DNA of 54,334 nucleotides from Candidatus Rokuibacteriota bacterium (GTDB taxonomy: Bacteria > Methylomirabilota > Methylomirabilia > Rokubacteriales > CSP1-6), in assembly GCA_016866775.1 (NCBI GenBank), contig VGLJ01000032.1, positions 1 through 54,334 of the forward strand, read 5' to 3'. The first letter of the stretch is position 1. Each line of letters opens with the position of its first letter. A program made the translations under genes and the position numbers. The notes under the pieces are model-generated. The model had not been told where the DNA came from and made no database searches. It saw nothing but the letters and a program-made list of their open reading frames with translations. This document shows positions 17,641-26,437 of the stretch, one piece after another.

Positions 17641-18221
17641 GGCGCGCGCTCGTGATCGGCCTGCTGCTGTGGGGGGCTGAGGGGTTTGGGGTCCTCCGGT
17701 TGTGGGGCCCCATGTTCAACGGCGCGCCCGGAGCCCCTCAACTGCAGATGGTTCACGCGCAGGCGCCCAAGGCGCAGCCCATCACCGTCGACGCCGACAA
17801 GATGGAACGCTACGGCAAGGAAGGCCTGGTGGTCTTCACGGGCAACGTGGTCGCGCGCCAGAACAACTCCGTGCAGTACGCCGACCGCATGGAGGTCTAC
17901 CTCGACGAGAAGGGCGACCGCGTGCTCCGGACGGTGTCGACCGGCACGGTGAAGATCATCACGCGCGACTGCCGCACGGCGACCGCGCGCCGTGCGGAGT
18001 ACCACGACCTCGAGCAGCGCGTGGTGCTCATGGGCAACGCGCGCGTCTGGCAGGACGAGAACGTGGTGAGCGGCGACACGATCACCATCTTCCTCGCCCA
18101 GGACAGAAGCGTGGTGCAGGGCGGACGGCAGGAGCGCGTGAAGGCGGTCTTCCAGCCGCGCGACGAGAAGAAGGACGGCCAGGCGTCGGTGAAGTCCGCG
18201 CCGGCGACCTGCCAGAACTGA
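17637..18221 (+). CDS. lptA: LPS transport periplasmic protein LptA
   Basis: 194 residues. LptA forms the periplasmic bridge carrying LPS to the outer membrane. The mature domain begins near [19 protein letters not shown] and continues [20 protein letters not shown] and [20 protein letters not shown], the OstA/LptA pattern. Oddity: the signal peptide [12 protein letters not shown] is cut by repeat B2, which adds about 24 Gly/Pro-containing residues before the expected cleavage site VHA-QA. Whether export still works, or the new hydrophobic segments are tolerated, is unknown. Coupled to lptC by ATGA; lptB follows 2 bases after the stop. Confidence 0.9.
   Translation: MRRALVIGLLLWGAEGFGVLRLWGPMFNGAPGAPQLQMVHAQAPKAQPITVDADKMERYGKEGLVVFTGNVVARQNNSVQYADRMEVYLDEKGDRVLRTVSTGTVKIITRDCRTATARRAEYHDLEQRVVLMGNARVWQDENVVSGDTITIFLAQDRSVVQGGRQERVKAVFQPRDEKKDGQASVKSAPATCQN
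17670..17720 (+). repeat. Repeat family B, copy B2
   Basis: TGGGGGGCTGAGGGGTTTG, then GGTCCTCCGG, then TGTGGGGCCCCATGTTCA. Shares GGGGTCCTCC and TGGGGCCCC.ATGTTCA with B3. It lies inside the LptA signal-peptide region in frame. Downstream CCGGAGCCCCTC can pair with its left half, forming a longer hairpin. Confidence 0.8.
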
Positions 18222-18223
18222 CG

Positions 18224-18946
18224 ATGGAAGGCCTGGTCGCGCAGGGGCTCGAGAAGTGGTTCCGGCGGCGCAAAGCCGTGGACGCCGTCTCGCTCGACAT
18301 CCAGCGCGGCGAGGTGGTCGGGCTGCTCGGGCCGAACGGCGCCGGCAAGACGACGTCGTTCTACATGATGGTGGGCCTCTTACCCGCGGATCGTGGCCGG
18401 ATCTTCCTCGAGGGCGAGGAGATCACGCGGCTGCCGATGTATCAGCGCTGCCGGCGCGGCGTCGGGTACCTGCCGCAGGAGTCGTCGGTCTTCCGCAAGC
18501 TCACGGTCGAGGAAAACATCCTCGCGATCCTCGAGACGCAGGACCTCTCGCGCGCCGAGCGCCGCGGCCGGCTCGAGACGCTGCTCGCCGAGCTCGGGCT
18601 CACCGAGCTGGCCCCGTATCCGGCGTACACGCTCTCGGGCGGCGAGCGCCGGCGGCTCGAGATCACGCGCGCGCTCGTGACGGCTCCGCGCTATCTGCTG
18701 CTCGACGAGCCGTTCACGGGCATCGATCCGATCGCGATCGGCGACATCCAGGAGATCGTGGCGCGCCTGCGCGACCGCGGCATCGGCATCCTGATCACGG
18801 ACCACAACGTCCGGGAGACCCTGGCGATCACGGACCGGGCGTATATCCTGTATGAGGGGAAGGTTCTCGTGTCGGGGACGGCCAGTGAGATCGCGGCCAA
18901 CCCGCGGGCTCGAGAGATCTATCTCGGCGAGAAGTTCTCCCTCTAG
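18224..18946 (+). CDS. lptB: LPS export ABC transporter ATP-binding protein LptB
   Basis: 240 residues, a complete ABC ATPase. LptB dimers power LPS extraction through LptF/LptG. Walker A is [20 protein letters not shown], the Q-loop region is [18 protein letters not shown], the signature is [15 protein letters not shown], Walker B is [13 protein letters not shown] and the switch His is in [11 protein letters not shown]. All are typical of LptB. Its membrane partners are fused in one protein encoded 8 kb away. Confidence 0.97.
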   Translation: MEGLVAQGLEKWFRRRKAVDAVSLDIQRGEVVGLLGPNGAGKTTSFYMMVGLLPADRGRIFLEGEEITRLPMYQRCRRGVGYLPQESSVFRKLTVEENILAILETQDLSRAERRGRLETLLAELGLTELAPYPAYTLSGGERRRLEITRALVTAPRYLLLDEPFTGIDPIAIGDIQEIVARLRDRGIGILITDHNVRETLAITDRAYILYEGKVLVSGTASEIAANPRAREIYLGEKFSL

Positions 18947-18966
18947 GTAGCGAAAGAAGACCCTTT

Positions 18967-20442
18967 ATGGCGATGGAAGCGCGTCTCTCCCTCAGGCAGA
19001 GCCAGAGCCAGCGGGTCGTGATGACCCCGCTGCTCCAGCAAGCGATCCAGCTCCTGCAGCTCTCCACCCTGGAGCTCCAGGAGGTGGTGCAGAAGGAGCT
19101 GCTCGAAAACCCGCTGCTCGAAGAGCTGCCGGAGACCCCGGAGACTCCGGAGGCGCCGGACAGCCGCGAGGCGCCGGTGGAGCCGGATCCGCGGGTGGCG
19201 CAAGCCTCCGAGACTCCGCCCACGACCGAGGCGACCACGCGCGACGAGCGGCAGACCGACGAGCTGCCCTTCGACCTGACCGCGGTGATGTTCGACGATC
19301 ACGAGGAGCGGTCGCTGGTCGCGCAGGAAGATCGCGACGAGCTGCCGTTCGAGAACATCGTCCGCTCGGTCTCCTCGCTGACCGACCACCTCGGCGAGCA
19401 GCTCCGCTTCACCACCGACGACGACGTCATCCGGAAGATCGGCACCGAGATCATCGGCAACCTCGACGAGGACGGGTACCTCCGCGCCGAGCTGTCGGAG
19501 ATGGCCGAGCGCTGCAAGGTGACGGTCGAGGAGGTGGAGAAGGCGCTCGCGCACGTGCAGGGCTTCGATCCGGCGGGGGTGGCCGCGCGCTCCGTCCAGG
19601 AGTGCCTGCTGATCCAGCTCAAGGCCGATCCGAATCCCGACCCGGTCTCGGTCGAGATCGTCGCCGAGCACTTCGACGACCTGAGCCGCCGGCGCTATCC
19701 CGACATCGCGCGCGCGCTCAAGCTCCCGCTCGACCGGATCATGGAGTCGGTCGAGGAGATCATGGGCCTCGAGCCGAAGCCGGGCCGCCGCTTCGGCGGC
19801 AACGACTCGCGTTACATCGTCCCCGACGTCGTCGTGCACAAGATGGACGGCGACTACGTCGTCACGCTGAACGAGGACGGCATCCCGCGCCTGCGCGTGA
19901 ACTCGCTCTACCGCTCGCTCCTGCGCAACTCCGGGGACGACGCGCGTCAGTACGTGGAGCAGAAGCTGCGCTCGGCGATGTGGCTCATCAAGAGCGTCGA
20001 CCAGCGCCAGCGCACGCTGCGCAAGGTCTCGCAGTCGATCGTGAAGTTCCAGAAGGAGTTCCTCGACAAGGGGCTGCCGTACCTGAAGCCGCTGTCGCTC
20101 CGCGACGTCGGCGAGGACATCGGCATGCACGAGTCGACGATCAGCCGCGTGACCACGAACAAGTACGTCGAGACCCCGCAGGGCCTCTACGAGCTGAAGT
20201 TCTTCTTCCACAGCGGCATCGCCTCGGGCGACGGGGTGATGGTGTCGTCGGTCTCGGTGAAGAAGCAGATCCAGGACCTGCTCGCGAACGAGGACCCGTC
20301 CAAGCCGCTGTCCGACCAGGAGGTCGCGCAGATCCTCAAGGGGCGCAGCCTGACCATCGCGCGCCGCACGGTCGCGAAGTACCGCGAGGAGCTCGGCATC
20401 CTGCCGTCGCACCAGCGGCGCCTGATGCCGAAGAAGCGCTAG
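18967..20442 (+). CDS. rpoN: RNA polymerase sigma-54 factor
   Basis: 491 residues. Region I is the Gln/Leu-rich activator-interacting segment (LRQSQSQRVVMTPLLQQAIQ). The core-binding region follows an acidic linker. The DNA-binding part includes a helix-turn-helix (SLRDVGEDIGMHESTISRVT) and the RpoN box near the end (ARRTVAKYREELGI). It directs transcription from -24/-12 promoters with an enhancer-binding activator; none is in this window. It lies between lptB and rapZ as in Proteobacteria, but hpf and ptsN are absent. Confidence 0.97.
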   Translation: MAMEARLSLRQSQSQRVVMTPLLQQAIQLLQLSTLELQEVVQKELLENPLLEELPETPETPEAPDSREAPVEPDPRVAQASETPPTTEATTRDERQTDELPFDLTAVMFDDHEERSLVAQEDRDELPFENIVRSVSSLTDHLGEQLRFTTDDDVIRKIGTEIIGNLDEDGYLRAELSEMAERCKVTVEEVEKALAHVQGFDPAGVAARSVQECLLIQLKADPNPDPVSVEIVAEHFDDLSRRRYPDIARALKLPLDRIMESVEEIMGLEPKPGRRFGGNDSRYIVPDVVVHKMDGDYVVTLNEDGIPRLRVNSLYRSLLRNSGDDARQYVEQKLRSAMWLIKSVDQRQRTLRKVSQSIVKFQKEFLDKGLPYLKPLSLRDVGEDIGMHESTISRVTTNKYVETPQGLYELKFFFHSGIASGDGVMVSSVSVKKQIQDLLANEDPSKPLSDQEVAQILKGRSLTIARRTVAKYREELGILPSHQRRLMPKKR

Positions 20443-20445
20443 CCC

Positions 20446-21315
20446 TTGGCCGACCCCGCCGCGTTCGTCATCATCACCGGGCTCAGCGGGGCGGGGAAGA
20501 GCCACGCGATCAAGTGCTTCGAGGACATGGGCTTCTTCTGCGTCGACAACCTGCCCACGACGCTCATCCCGACGTTCGCGGAGCTGATCGCGCGCTCGCG
20601 CCACGACGTCGAGCGCGTGGCCCTGGGCGTCGACGTCCGCGAGGGCGAGTACCTCTCGCACTTCCTCGAAGCGCTGCACGAGCTCAAGCGCCGCGGGCAC
20701 GCCGTCGAGGTGCTGTTCTTCGAGGCGAGCGACGAGGCGCTGATCCGGCGCTATCACGAGAGCCGCCGCCGCCACCCCCTCGGGGGCGAGGGCAACGTGC
20801 GCGACGCGATCCGGGCCGAGCGCAAGGCGATGGCGCACATGCGCGAGATCGCCGACCGGATCGTCGAGACCTCGAGCCTCACCGTGCACCAGTTGAAGGC
20901 GCTGCTCGCGGACCTCTACGTGAAGCCCGGCACGCGGGGCGGGCTCACCGCCTCGCTCGTGTCGTTCGGCTTCAAGCACGGGATCCCGTTCGACGCCGAC
21001 CTCGTCTTCGACGTGCGCTTCCTGCCGAATCCGCACTTCGTCGAGGGGCTCCGGCCGCTCGACGGCCGCGACACGCGCGTCAGGGACTTCGTGCTGAGCC
21101 ACGACGAGGCGCGCGAGCTCCTCGAGCGCCTGCGCGATCTGCTCGAGTTCCTGCTGCCGTTCTACCAGCGCGAGGGCAAGGCCTACCTGACCGTCGCCGT
21201 CGGGTGCACCGGTGGGCGCCACCGGTCCGTGACGTTCGTCGAAATGTTGCTTCAGTACCTGGAAGGGCTCGGCTACACTCCGACGGTGGTCCATCGCGAC
21301 ATCGATCGTGAGTAA
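20446..21315 (+). CDS. rapZ: RNase adapter / nucleotide-binding protein RapZ
   Basis: 289 residues. The N-terminal P-loop (VIITGLSGAGKSHAIKCFED, then GFFCVDNLPTTLIPTF) and the C-terminal domain (SFGFKHGIPFDADLVFDVRF, LPNPHFVEGLRPLDGRD, VAVGCTGGRHRSV) are textbook RapZ. In E. coli it controls GlmS sRNAs; outside Enterobacteria the role is less clear, but a link to cell-wall amino sugars is common. Start TTG 20446, 3 bases after rpoN. The end overlaps the next gene by 8 bases. Confidence 0.95.
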   Translation: MADPAAFVIITGLSGAGKSHAIKCFEDMGFFCVDNLPTTLIPTFAELIARSRHDVERVALGVDVREGEYLSHFLEALHELKRRGHAVEVLFFEASDEALIRRYHESRRRHPLGGEGNVRDAIRAERKAMAHMREIADRIVETSSLTVHQLKALLADLYVKPGTRGGLTASLVSFGFKHGIPFDADLVFDVRFLPNPHFVEGLRPLDGRDTRVRDFVLSHDEARELLERLRDLLEFLLPFYQREGKAYLTVAVGCTGGRHRSVTFVEMLLQYLEGLGYTPTVVHRDIDRE

Positions 21316-22369
21316 TCCAGCGCGCGTGCTCGACGACCCGGGTGCGCTCGCCGCCGTCGATCCGCACGGCGCGCGCGCGGCGCTCGCCGGATTCCCGGCG
21401 CAGTGCCGGGCCGCGGCCGCGATCGAGCCGCCGCTCCTGCCGTCCATGAAGCGTCCGCGCGTCGTGGTCATCGCCGGCATGGGCGGGTCCGCGTCGGCGG
21501 GCGATCTCGTCGCGGCCTGCAGCGCCGAGCGCGTCGAGATCCCGATGTTCGTCCACCGCGGCTACGGTCTGCCGTCCGTGGCGTGGGACGAAGCGCTCGT
21601 GCTCGCGGTCTCGTACTCCGGCAACAGCGCCGAGATCATCTCCGCCGCCGACACCGCGCGCGCGCGACGACTGCCGTTCGTCGCGGTGACCGCGGGAGGC
21701 GCGCTCGCGTCGCTCACGGAGCAGCGCGGGCTCCCGTGCGTGCGCGTGCCGCAGGGCCTGATGCCGCGCATGGCCCTCGGCTACCTCTTCTTTCCGCTGG
21801 CGCGGATCCTGCGCGCGCTCGATGTCGACGTGGTGTCCGGCGAAGAGATCCAGGAGGCGCTCGCCGTCGTCGAGCAGCTCGGCGCCGAGCTCGCGCCCGA
21901 GCGTCCGCTCGAGGTGAACGAGGCCAAGCGCCTCGCCGTCGCGATCGGTAGCCGCTGGCCCGCGGTCTACGGCGGCCCGGTCACCGGCGCGGTCGCGTAT
22001 CGGTGGAAGACCGACTTCGAGGAGAACGCGAAGGTCTTCGGCCTCGCGGGCGCCCTGCCCGAGATGAACCACAACACGATCGAGGCGTGGCGCACGCCGC
22101 TGGCACGCGATCTTCACCTGGTGCTCCTGCGCGACGAGCGCGAGGAGCCCGAGATCGCCCGGCGCTTCACGCTGCTGCGCGACCTCGCGGGTCCCGCGGC
22201 GGGCGGGGTCTCGGAGTGCCGCGCACGCGGACGCAGCACGCTCGCGCGCTTGCTCTCGCTCACCTGTCTCGGTCAGTGGGCGAGCTTGTACCTCGCGGCG
22301 CTCCGCGGCGTCGATCCGTGGAGCGTGCCGACGCTGGACGAGGTGAAGCGCAGACTCCGCGAGGGGTAA
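21308..22369 (+). CDS. Bifunctional phosphoglucose/phosphomannose isomerase
   Basis: 353 residues. Two SIS halves are visible: VVVIAGMGGSASAGDLVAAC and ALVLAVSYSGNSAEIISAAD in the first, VYGGPVTGAVAYRWKTDFEE and ENAKVFGLAGALPEMNHNTIEAW in the second. The family interconverts glucose-6-P or mannose-6-P with fructose-6-P. The ENAK and PEMNHN motifs are characteristic. GTG 21308 overlaps rapZ. Mannose-6-P from here could feed envelope polysaccharides. Confidence 0.92.
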   Translation: MSNPARVLDDPGALAAVDPHGARAALAGFPAQCRAAAAIEPPLLPSMKRPRVVVIAGMGGSASAGDLVAACSAERVEIPMFVHRGYGLPSVAWDEALVLAVSYSGNSAEIISAADTARARRLPFVAVTAGGALASLTEQRGLPCVRVPQGLMPRMALGYLFFPLARILRALDVDVVSGEEIQEALAVVEQLGAELAPERPLEVNEAKRLAVAIGSRWPAVYGGPVTGAVAYRWKTDFEENAKVFGLAGALPEMNHNTIEAWRTPLARDLHLVLLRDEREEPEIARRFTLLRDLAGPAAGGVSECRARGRSTLARLLSLTCLGQWASLYLAALRGVDPWSVPTLDEVKRRLREG

Positions 22370-22374
22370 CCCTG

Positions 22375-22383
22375 TGGTACAGT
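22375..22383 (+). promoter_or_regulatory. Possible extended -10 promoter of metK
   Basis: TGG followed by TACAGT forms an extended -10 box 6 bases after the upstream stop. Transcription would begin near 22390, giving a leader of about 36 bases that carries the GGGAGGGG ribosome site. The leader is too short for a known SAM riboswitch. Confidence 0.4.
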
Positions 22384-22425
22384 GGCGCGATTTCGGTGTG
22401 AGCTCAGCCGACGGGAGGGGCATGA

Positions 22426-23571
22426 ATGGCGCGTGACGAGTACCTGTTCACGTCGGAGTCGGTGACGGAAGGGCATCCCGACAAGATCGCCGACCAGATC
22501 TCCGACGCCGTCCTGGACGCGATCATCGCCCAGGATCCGACGGGCCGCGTCGCCTGCGAGACGCTCCTCACCACGGGACTCGTCGTCGTGGCTGGCGAGA
22601 TCACGACGAAGTGCTACGTCGACATCCCGCGCATCGCGCGCGACACGATCAAGGACGTCGGGTACACCCGCGCGAAGTACGGCTTCGACTACGAGACATG
22701 CGGCGTCATCGCCGCCATCGACCGCCAGTCGCCGGACATCGCCATGGGCGTCGACAAGCTCGGGGCCGGCGACCAGGGCCTCATGTTCGGCTACGCGTGC
22801 ACCGAGACGCCCGAGCTGATGCCCCTGCCGATCATGCTGTCGCACAAGCTCGTCATGCGTTTGAGTGAGGCGCGTCGCTCCGGCGCGATGGCGTTCCTCC
22901 GCCCCGACGGCAAGTCGCAGGTCAGTGTCCGGTACGCCGACGGCAAGCCGGTGAGCGTCGAGACCGTCGTGATCTCCAGCCAGCATTCCCCCGACATCGA
23001 CACCGCGAAGCTCCGCGAGCAGATCATCGAGCAGGTGATCGTCCCGACCATTCCCGCGAGCCTGATGAGCCGCGAGAAGGTCACGTTCCACATCAACCCG
23101 ACGGGCCGGTTCGTGACGGGCGGGCCGATGGGAGACACCGGGCTCACGGGCCGCAAGATCATCGTCGACACGTACGGCGGCTCGTGCCCGCACGGCGGTG
23201 GCGCGTTCTCCGGCAAGGACCCGACGAAGGTCGACCGCTCGGCGTGCTACATGGCGCGGCACGTGGCGAAGAACCTCGTCGCGGCGGGCCTTGCGGACCG
23301 CGCGCAGGTGCAGGTGGCCTACGCGATCGGCGTGGCCGAGCCGGTGTCGATCATGGTCGAGACGTACGGCACGGGGAAGGTGCCGAACACGAAGCTCGAG
23401 CAACTGGTCCGCAAGCACTTCGACTTCACGCCGGCGGGGATCATCACGTATCTCGACCTGCGCCGGCCGATCTATCGTAAGACCGCCGCGTTCGGACACT
23501 TCGGCCGCTCCGAGCCCGAGTTCACGTGGGAGCGGACGGACCGGGTGAAGGACCTCCAGAAAGACGCATAA
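22426..23571 (+). CDS. metK: S-adenosylmethionine synthetase
   Basis: 381 residues, the normal length. It makes SAM from methionine and ATP. Motifs: [20 protein letters not shown] at the start, [16 protein letters not shown] (the methionine and metal site), and [20 protein letters not shown] (phosphate loop). ATG 22426 is correct: an earlier ATG at 22422 is out of frame and stops after four codons. MiaB, also SAM-dependent, is in the same window. Confidence 0.98.
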   Translation: MARDEYLFTSESVTEGHPDKIADQISDAVLDAIIAQDPTGRVACETLLTTGLVVVAGEITTKCYVDIPRIARDTIKDVGYTRAKYGFDYETCGVIAAIDRQSPDIAMGVDKLGAGDQGLMFGYACTETPELMPLPIMLSHKLVMRLSEARRSGAMAFLRPDGKSQVSVRYADGKPVSVETVVISSQHSPDIDTAKLREQIIEQVIVPTIPASLMSREKVTFHINPTGRFVTGGPMGDTGLTGRKIIVDTYGGSCPHGGGAFSGKDPTKVDRSACYMARHVAKNLVAAGLADRAQVQVAYAIGVAEPVSIMVETYGTGKVPNTKLEQLVRKHFDFTPAGIITYLDLRRPIYRKTAAFGHFGRSEPEFTWERTDRVKDLQKDA

Positions 23572-23573
23572 AC

Positions 23574-23636
23574 CTCGGAGGGGGGCTTCGCCCCCCAGGA
23601 CAGGAATGCGCGGGCGAAGCCCGCGCTCGAACCTGC
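23574..23636 (+). repeat. Repeat family C, copy C1
   Basis: Two hairpins between metK and the UPF0182 gene. The first is GGGGGGC / GCCCCCC around TTC (23580-23596). The second is GCGCGGGC / GCCCGCGC around GAA (23608-23626). The linker GGACAGGAATGCG and tail CTCGAACCTGC match copy C2. The first hairpin may also end metK transcription. Confidence 0.8.
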
Positions 23637-23671
23637 TAATCTAACGCGGGCACATTCATGAGACGCCAGCC

Positions 23672-26395
23672 GTGAGACGGCCGCCGCCCATCGTCATCCT
23701 CGTCGTTCTGTTCGTTCTGCTGGCGCTGTTTGCCCAGCTCATCCCGCTGTACACCGACTGGCTCTGGTTCGACGAGGTCGGCTACGCGGACGTCTTCCTC
23801 AGCATCCTTTCGCTGCGCGGCGGCTTGTTCACCGCCATGATGATCGCCGTCCTCCTGTTCCTCTGGGCGAACCTGACGTTCGCGGCCCGGACGGCGGCAC
23901 CCGACGTCGTGTGGGAGCTCGAGGACCAGCTCGGTCTGCCCGGGCGCGTGGTGATCGAGCCGCTCCTGCGGCGGTTCCTCCCGCTCGTCCTCCTGGTGAT
24001 CGCGATCGCCTCCGGGCTGCGCGCGACCACGCACTGGGCGACGGTGGTCGGCTACATGAACGGCTCCGCGTTCGGCACGACCGACCCGCTCTTCGGGCGC
24101 GACCTGTCCTTCTACGTCTTCGTCCTTCCGTTCTGGCGGCTCCTGCATGGGTGGGCCAGCGCGCTCGTGACGGGCACGATGCTCCTCGCGCTCGCGGTGT
24201 ACGTGCTTCGCCGGAGCCTCGCGATCACCACGCGAGGTCCGCGGCTCGCCGTGCGCGCGCGCGCCCATCTGCTCGTGCTGGGAGCCGTGCTGCTCGGGCT
24301 GAAGGCGATCGGCTTCTGGCTCGATCGCTTCGACCTGCTCTTCTCCCCGCGCGGGGTGATCTACGGCGCCTCGTACTCCGACATCCACGCGAGCCTGCCG
24401 ATGCTGGGGGCCCTCGCCGTGCTCGCGGTGCTGTGCGCGATCGCGTGCCTGGTGCAGATCGGCCGCTCGGGGATTCGCTTCGTGGCGGGCGGGCTCGTCG
24501 CGCTCGTCCTCGTCTGGGTCATCGGGGTCGGCCTCTATCCCGCGCTGCTCCAGCGCTTCAGCGTCGTCCCCAACGAGCTCGCCGCCGAGCGGCCGTTCAT
24601 CGCGCACAACATCCGCATGACCCGTCAGGCGTACGGCCTCGACCGGATCGTCGAGCGCGAGTTCCCGGCCGCGGAGTCGCTGGACGCCCGCGCGATCGAG
24701 CGCAACGCGCCGACGATCAAGAACATCCGGCTCTGGGACTACCGCCCGCTGCTCCGCACCTACGCCCAGCTCCAGGAGATCCGGACCTACTACAAGTTCC
24801 AGGACGTCGACAACGACCGCTACGTCGTGAACGGCGAGTACCGCCAGCTCATGCTCTCCCCGCGCGAGCTGTCGTACCCGCACCTCCAGTCACGGATCTG
24901 GATCAACGAGCACCTCACGTTCACGCACGGCTACGGCATCGTGGTGGGGCCGGTGAACCGGATCACGTCGGAAGGATTGCCCGAGTTCCACGTGAAGGAC
25001 ATCCCGCCGGCCTCCGCGCCGGGGTTCCCGAAGATCACGCGGCCCGAGATCTACTACGGCGAGATCTCCAACGAGTACGCGCTCGTGCGCACGCGCTCGC
25101 AGGAGCTCGACTATCCCGCCGGCGACCAGAACGTCTACTCGACGTACAAGGGGCGCGGCGGCGTCGTGCTCTCGTCCTGGCTGCGCAAGGCCGCGTTCGC
25201 CGCGCGCTTCGCGGAGATCAAGATCCTGCTGTCCAACGACCTGACCGAGGACAGCCGGATCATGATGTACCGCGCGGTCGCGCAGCGCGTGCGCCAGATC
25301 GCGCCGTTCTTCCGCTACGACCGCGACCCGTACACGGTCGTGACCGACGACGGCCGGCTCATGTGGATGCTCGACGGCTACACGACGACGGACCGTTACC
25401 CCTACTCGGAGCCGGTCGGAGGGCTCGGCAACTACATCCGGAATTCGGTGAAGGCGACGATCGACGCCTATCACGGCGAGGTCCGCTTCTACGTCGCCGA
25501 TCCGTCCGATCCGCTCGTGCGCGCGTGGGGGGCCGCGTTTCCGCGGCTGCTCCAGCCGCTCGAGGCGATGCCGCCGGATCTCCAGAAGCACATCCGGTAT
25601 CCCGAGGACTTCTTCGCGATCCAGGCGCGGAAGTACGCGAAGTACCACATGGAGGATCCGCAAGTCTTCTACAACCAGGAAGACCTGTGGGCCGTCCCAC
25701 GACGGGCGATGGAGGGGCGCGACCGCGAGATGGAGCCGTACTACACCATCATGCGCGTGCCCGGCGAGTCGAAGGAGGAGTTCGTCCTCCTCACGCTGTT
25801 CAACCCCGCGCGGCGCGACAACATGATCGCGTGGCTCGCCGCGCGCTCGGATCCGCCGAACTACGGCCGGCTCATCGTCTTCAACTTCCCGAAGCAGAAG
25901 CTGGTCTACGGCCCGCGGCAGATCGACGCGCGCATCGACCAGGACCCGATCATCTCGCAGCAGCTTTCGCTGTGGAACCAGCGCGGCTCGCAGGTGATCC
26001 GCGGCTCGCTGCTCGCGATCCCGATCGACCAGTCGCTGATCTACGTGCAGCCGCTCTACCTCGCGGCGTCCGAGCAGGGCGCGCTCCCCGAGCTCCGGCG
26101 CGTCATCGTCGCCTACGGCAACCAGATCGCGATGGAGCCCACGCTCGAGCAGTCGCTCGGGCGAATCTTCTCCGGCCTCAGGCCCACGGCAGTGGATGCG
26201 GCGCCCGTCCGGGGCACGGTCGCCGAGGCCGCGCCGACCGCCGGGCCGGCGACCGCCGCGCGCTCGCTCGGCCAGCGTGCGCTGGAGATCTACGGCCGCG
26301 CGCAGGACGCGCTGAAGCGCGGGGACTGGGCCGCGTACGGCGCCGAGCAGAAGCGCCTGGAGGAAGTTTTGCGTCAGCTCAGCGAGGGCAGATAG
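23672..26395 (+). CDS. UPF0182 family large membrane protein
   Basis: 907 residues. The N-terminal third has about seven hydrophobic segments (IVILVVLFVLLALFAQLIPL at the start; DWLWFDEVGYADVF just after). The rest is a large soluble domain with family stretches such as LSPRELSYPHLQSRIWINEH, HGYGIVVGPVNRIT and EIYYGEISNEYALV. This is the UPF0182/COG1615 family, whose function is unknown. The soluble part is probably outside the cytoplasm. A C-terminal segment (ALEIYGRAQDALKRGDWAAY) is helical and TPR-like. GTG 23672 is used; ATG 23657 leads to an early stop. Confidence 0.93.
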   Translation: MRRPPPIVILVVLFVLLALFAQLIPLYTDWLWFDEVGYADVFLSILSLRGGLFTAMMIAVLLFLWANLTFAARTAAPDVVWELEDQLGLPGRVVIEPLLRRFLPLVLLVIAIASGLRATTHWATVVGYMNGSAFGTTDPLFGRDLSFYVFVLPFWRLLHGWASALVTGTMLLALAVYVLRRSLAITTRGPRLAVRARAHLLVLGAVLLGLKAIGFWLDRFDLLFSPRGVIYGASYSDIHASLPMLGALAVLAVLCAIACLVQIGRSGIRFVAGGLVALVLVWVIGVGLYPALLQRFSVVPNELAAERPFIAHNIRMTRQAYGLDRIVEREFPAAESLDARAIERNAPTIKNIRLWDYRPLLRTYAQLQEIRTYYKFQDVDNDRYVVNGEYRQLMLSPRELSYPHLQSRIWINEHLTFTHGYGIVVGPVNRITSEGLPEFHVKDIPPASAPGFPKITRPEIYYGEISNEYALVRTRSQELDYPAGDQNVYSTYKGRGGVVLSSWLRKAAFAARFAEIKILLSNDLTEDSRIMMYRAVAQRVRQIAPFFRYDRDPYTVVTDDGRLMWMLDGYTTTDRYPYSEPVGGLGNYIRNSVKATIDAYHGEVRFYVADPSDPLVRAWGAAFPRLLQPLEAMPPDLQKHIRYPEDFFAIQARKYAKYHMEDPQVFYNQEDLWAVPRRAMEGRDREMEPYYTIMRVPGESKEEFVLLTLFNPARRDNMIAWLAARSDPPNYGRLIVFNFPKQKLVYGPRQIDARIDQDPIISQQLSLWNQRGSQVIRGSLLAIPIDQSLIYVQPLYLAASEQGALPELRRVIVAYGNQIAMEPTLEQSLGRIFSGLRPTAVDAAPVRGTVAEAAPTAGPATAARSLGQRALEIYGRAQDALKRGDWAAYGAEQKRLEEVLRQLSEGR

Positions 26396-26437
26396 CGGGG
26401 GCTTGGGGGTCCTCCAGCGATGGGGCCCCGATGTTCA
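26396..26437 (+). repeat. Repeat family B, copy B3
   Basis: CGGGGGCTTGGGGGTCCTCC then AGCGATGGGGCCCC and GATGTTCA. It begins at the base after the UPF0182 stop and ends on the last codon of the convergent lptFG gene, so it fills the intergenic space and may double as a two-way terminator. Confidence 0.75.

Noticed and set aside
22370-22425. SAM riboswitch before metK
   Set aside because: Only 56 bases separate the genes and no stem pattern of a SAM aptamer is visible.
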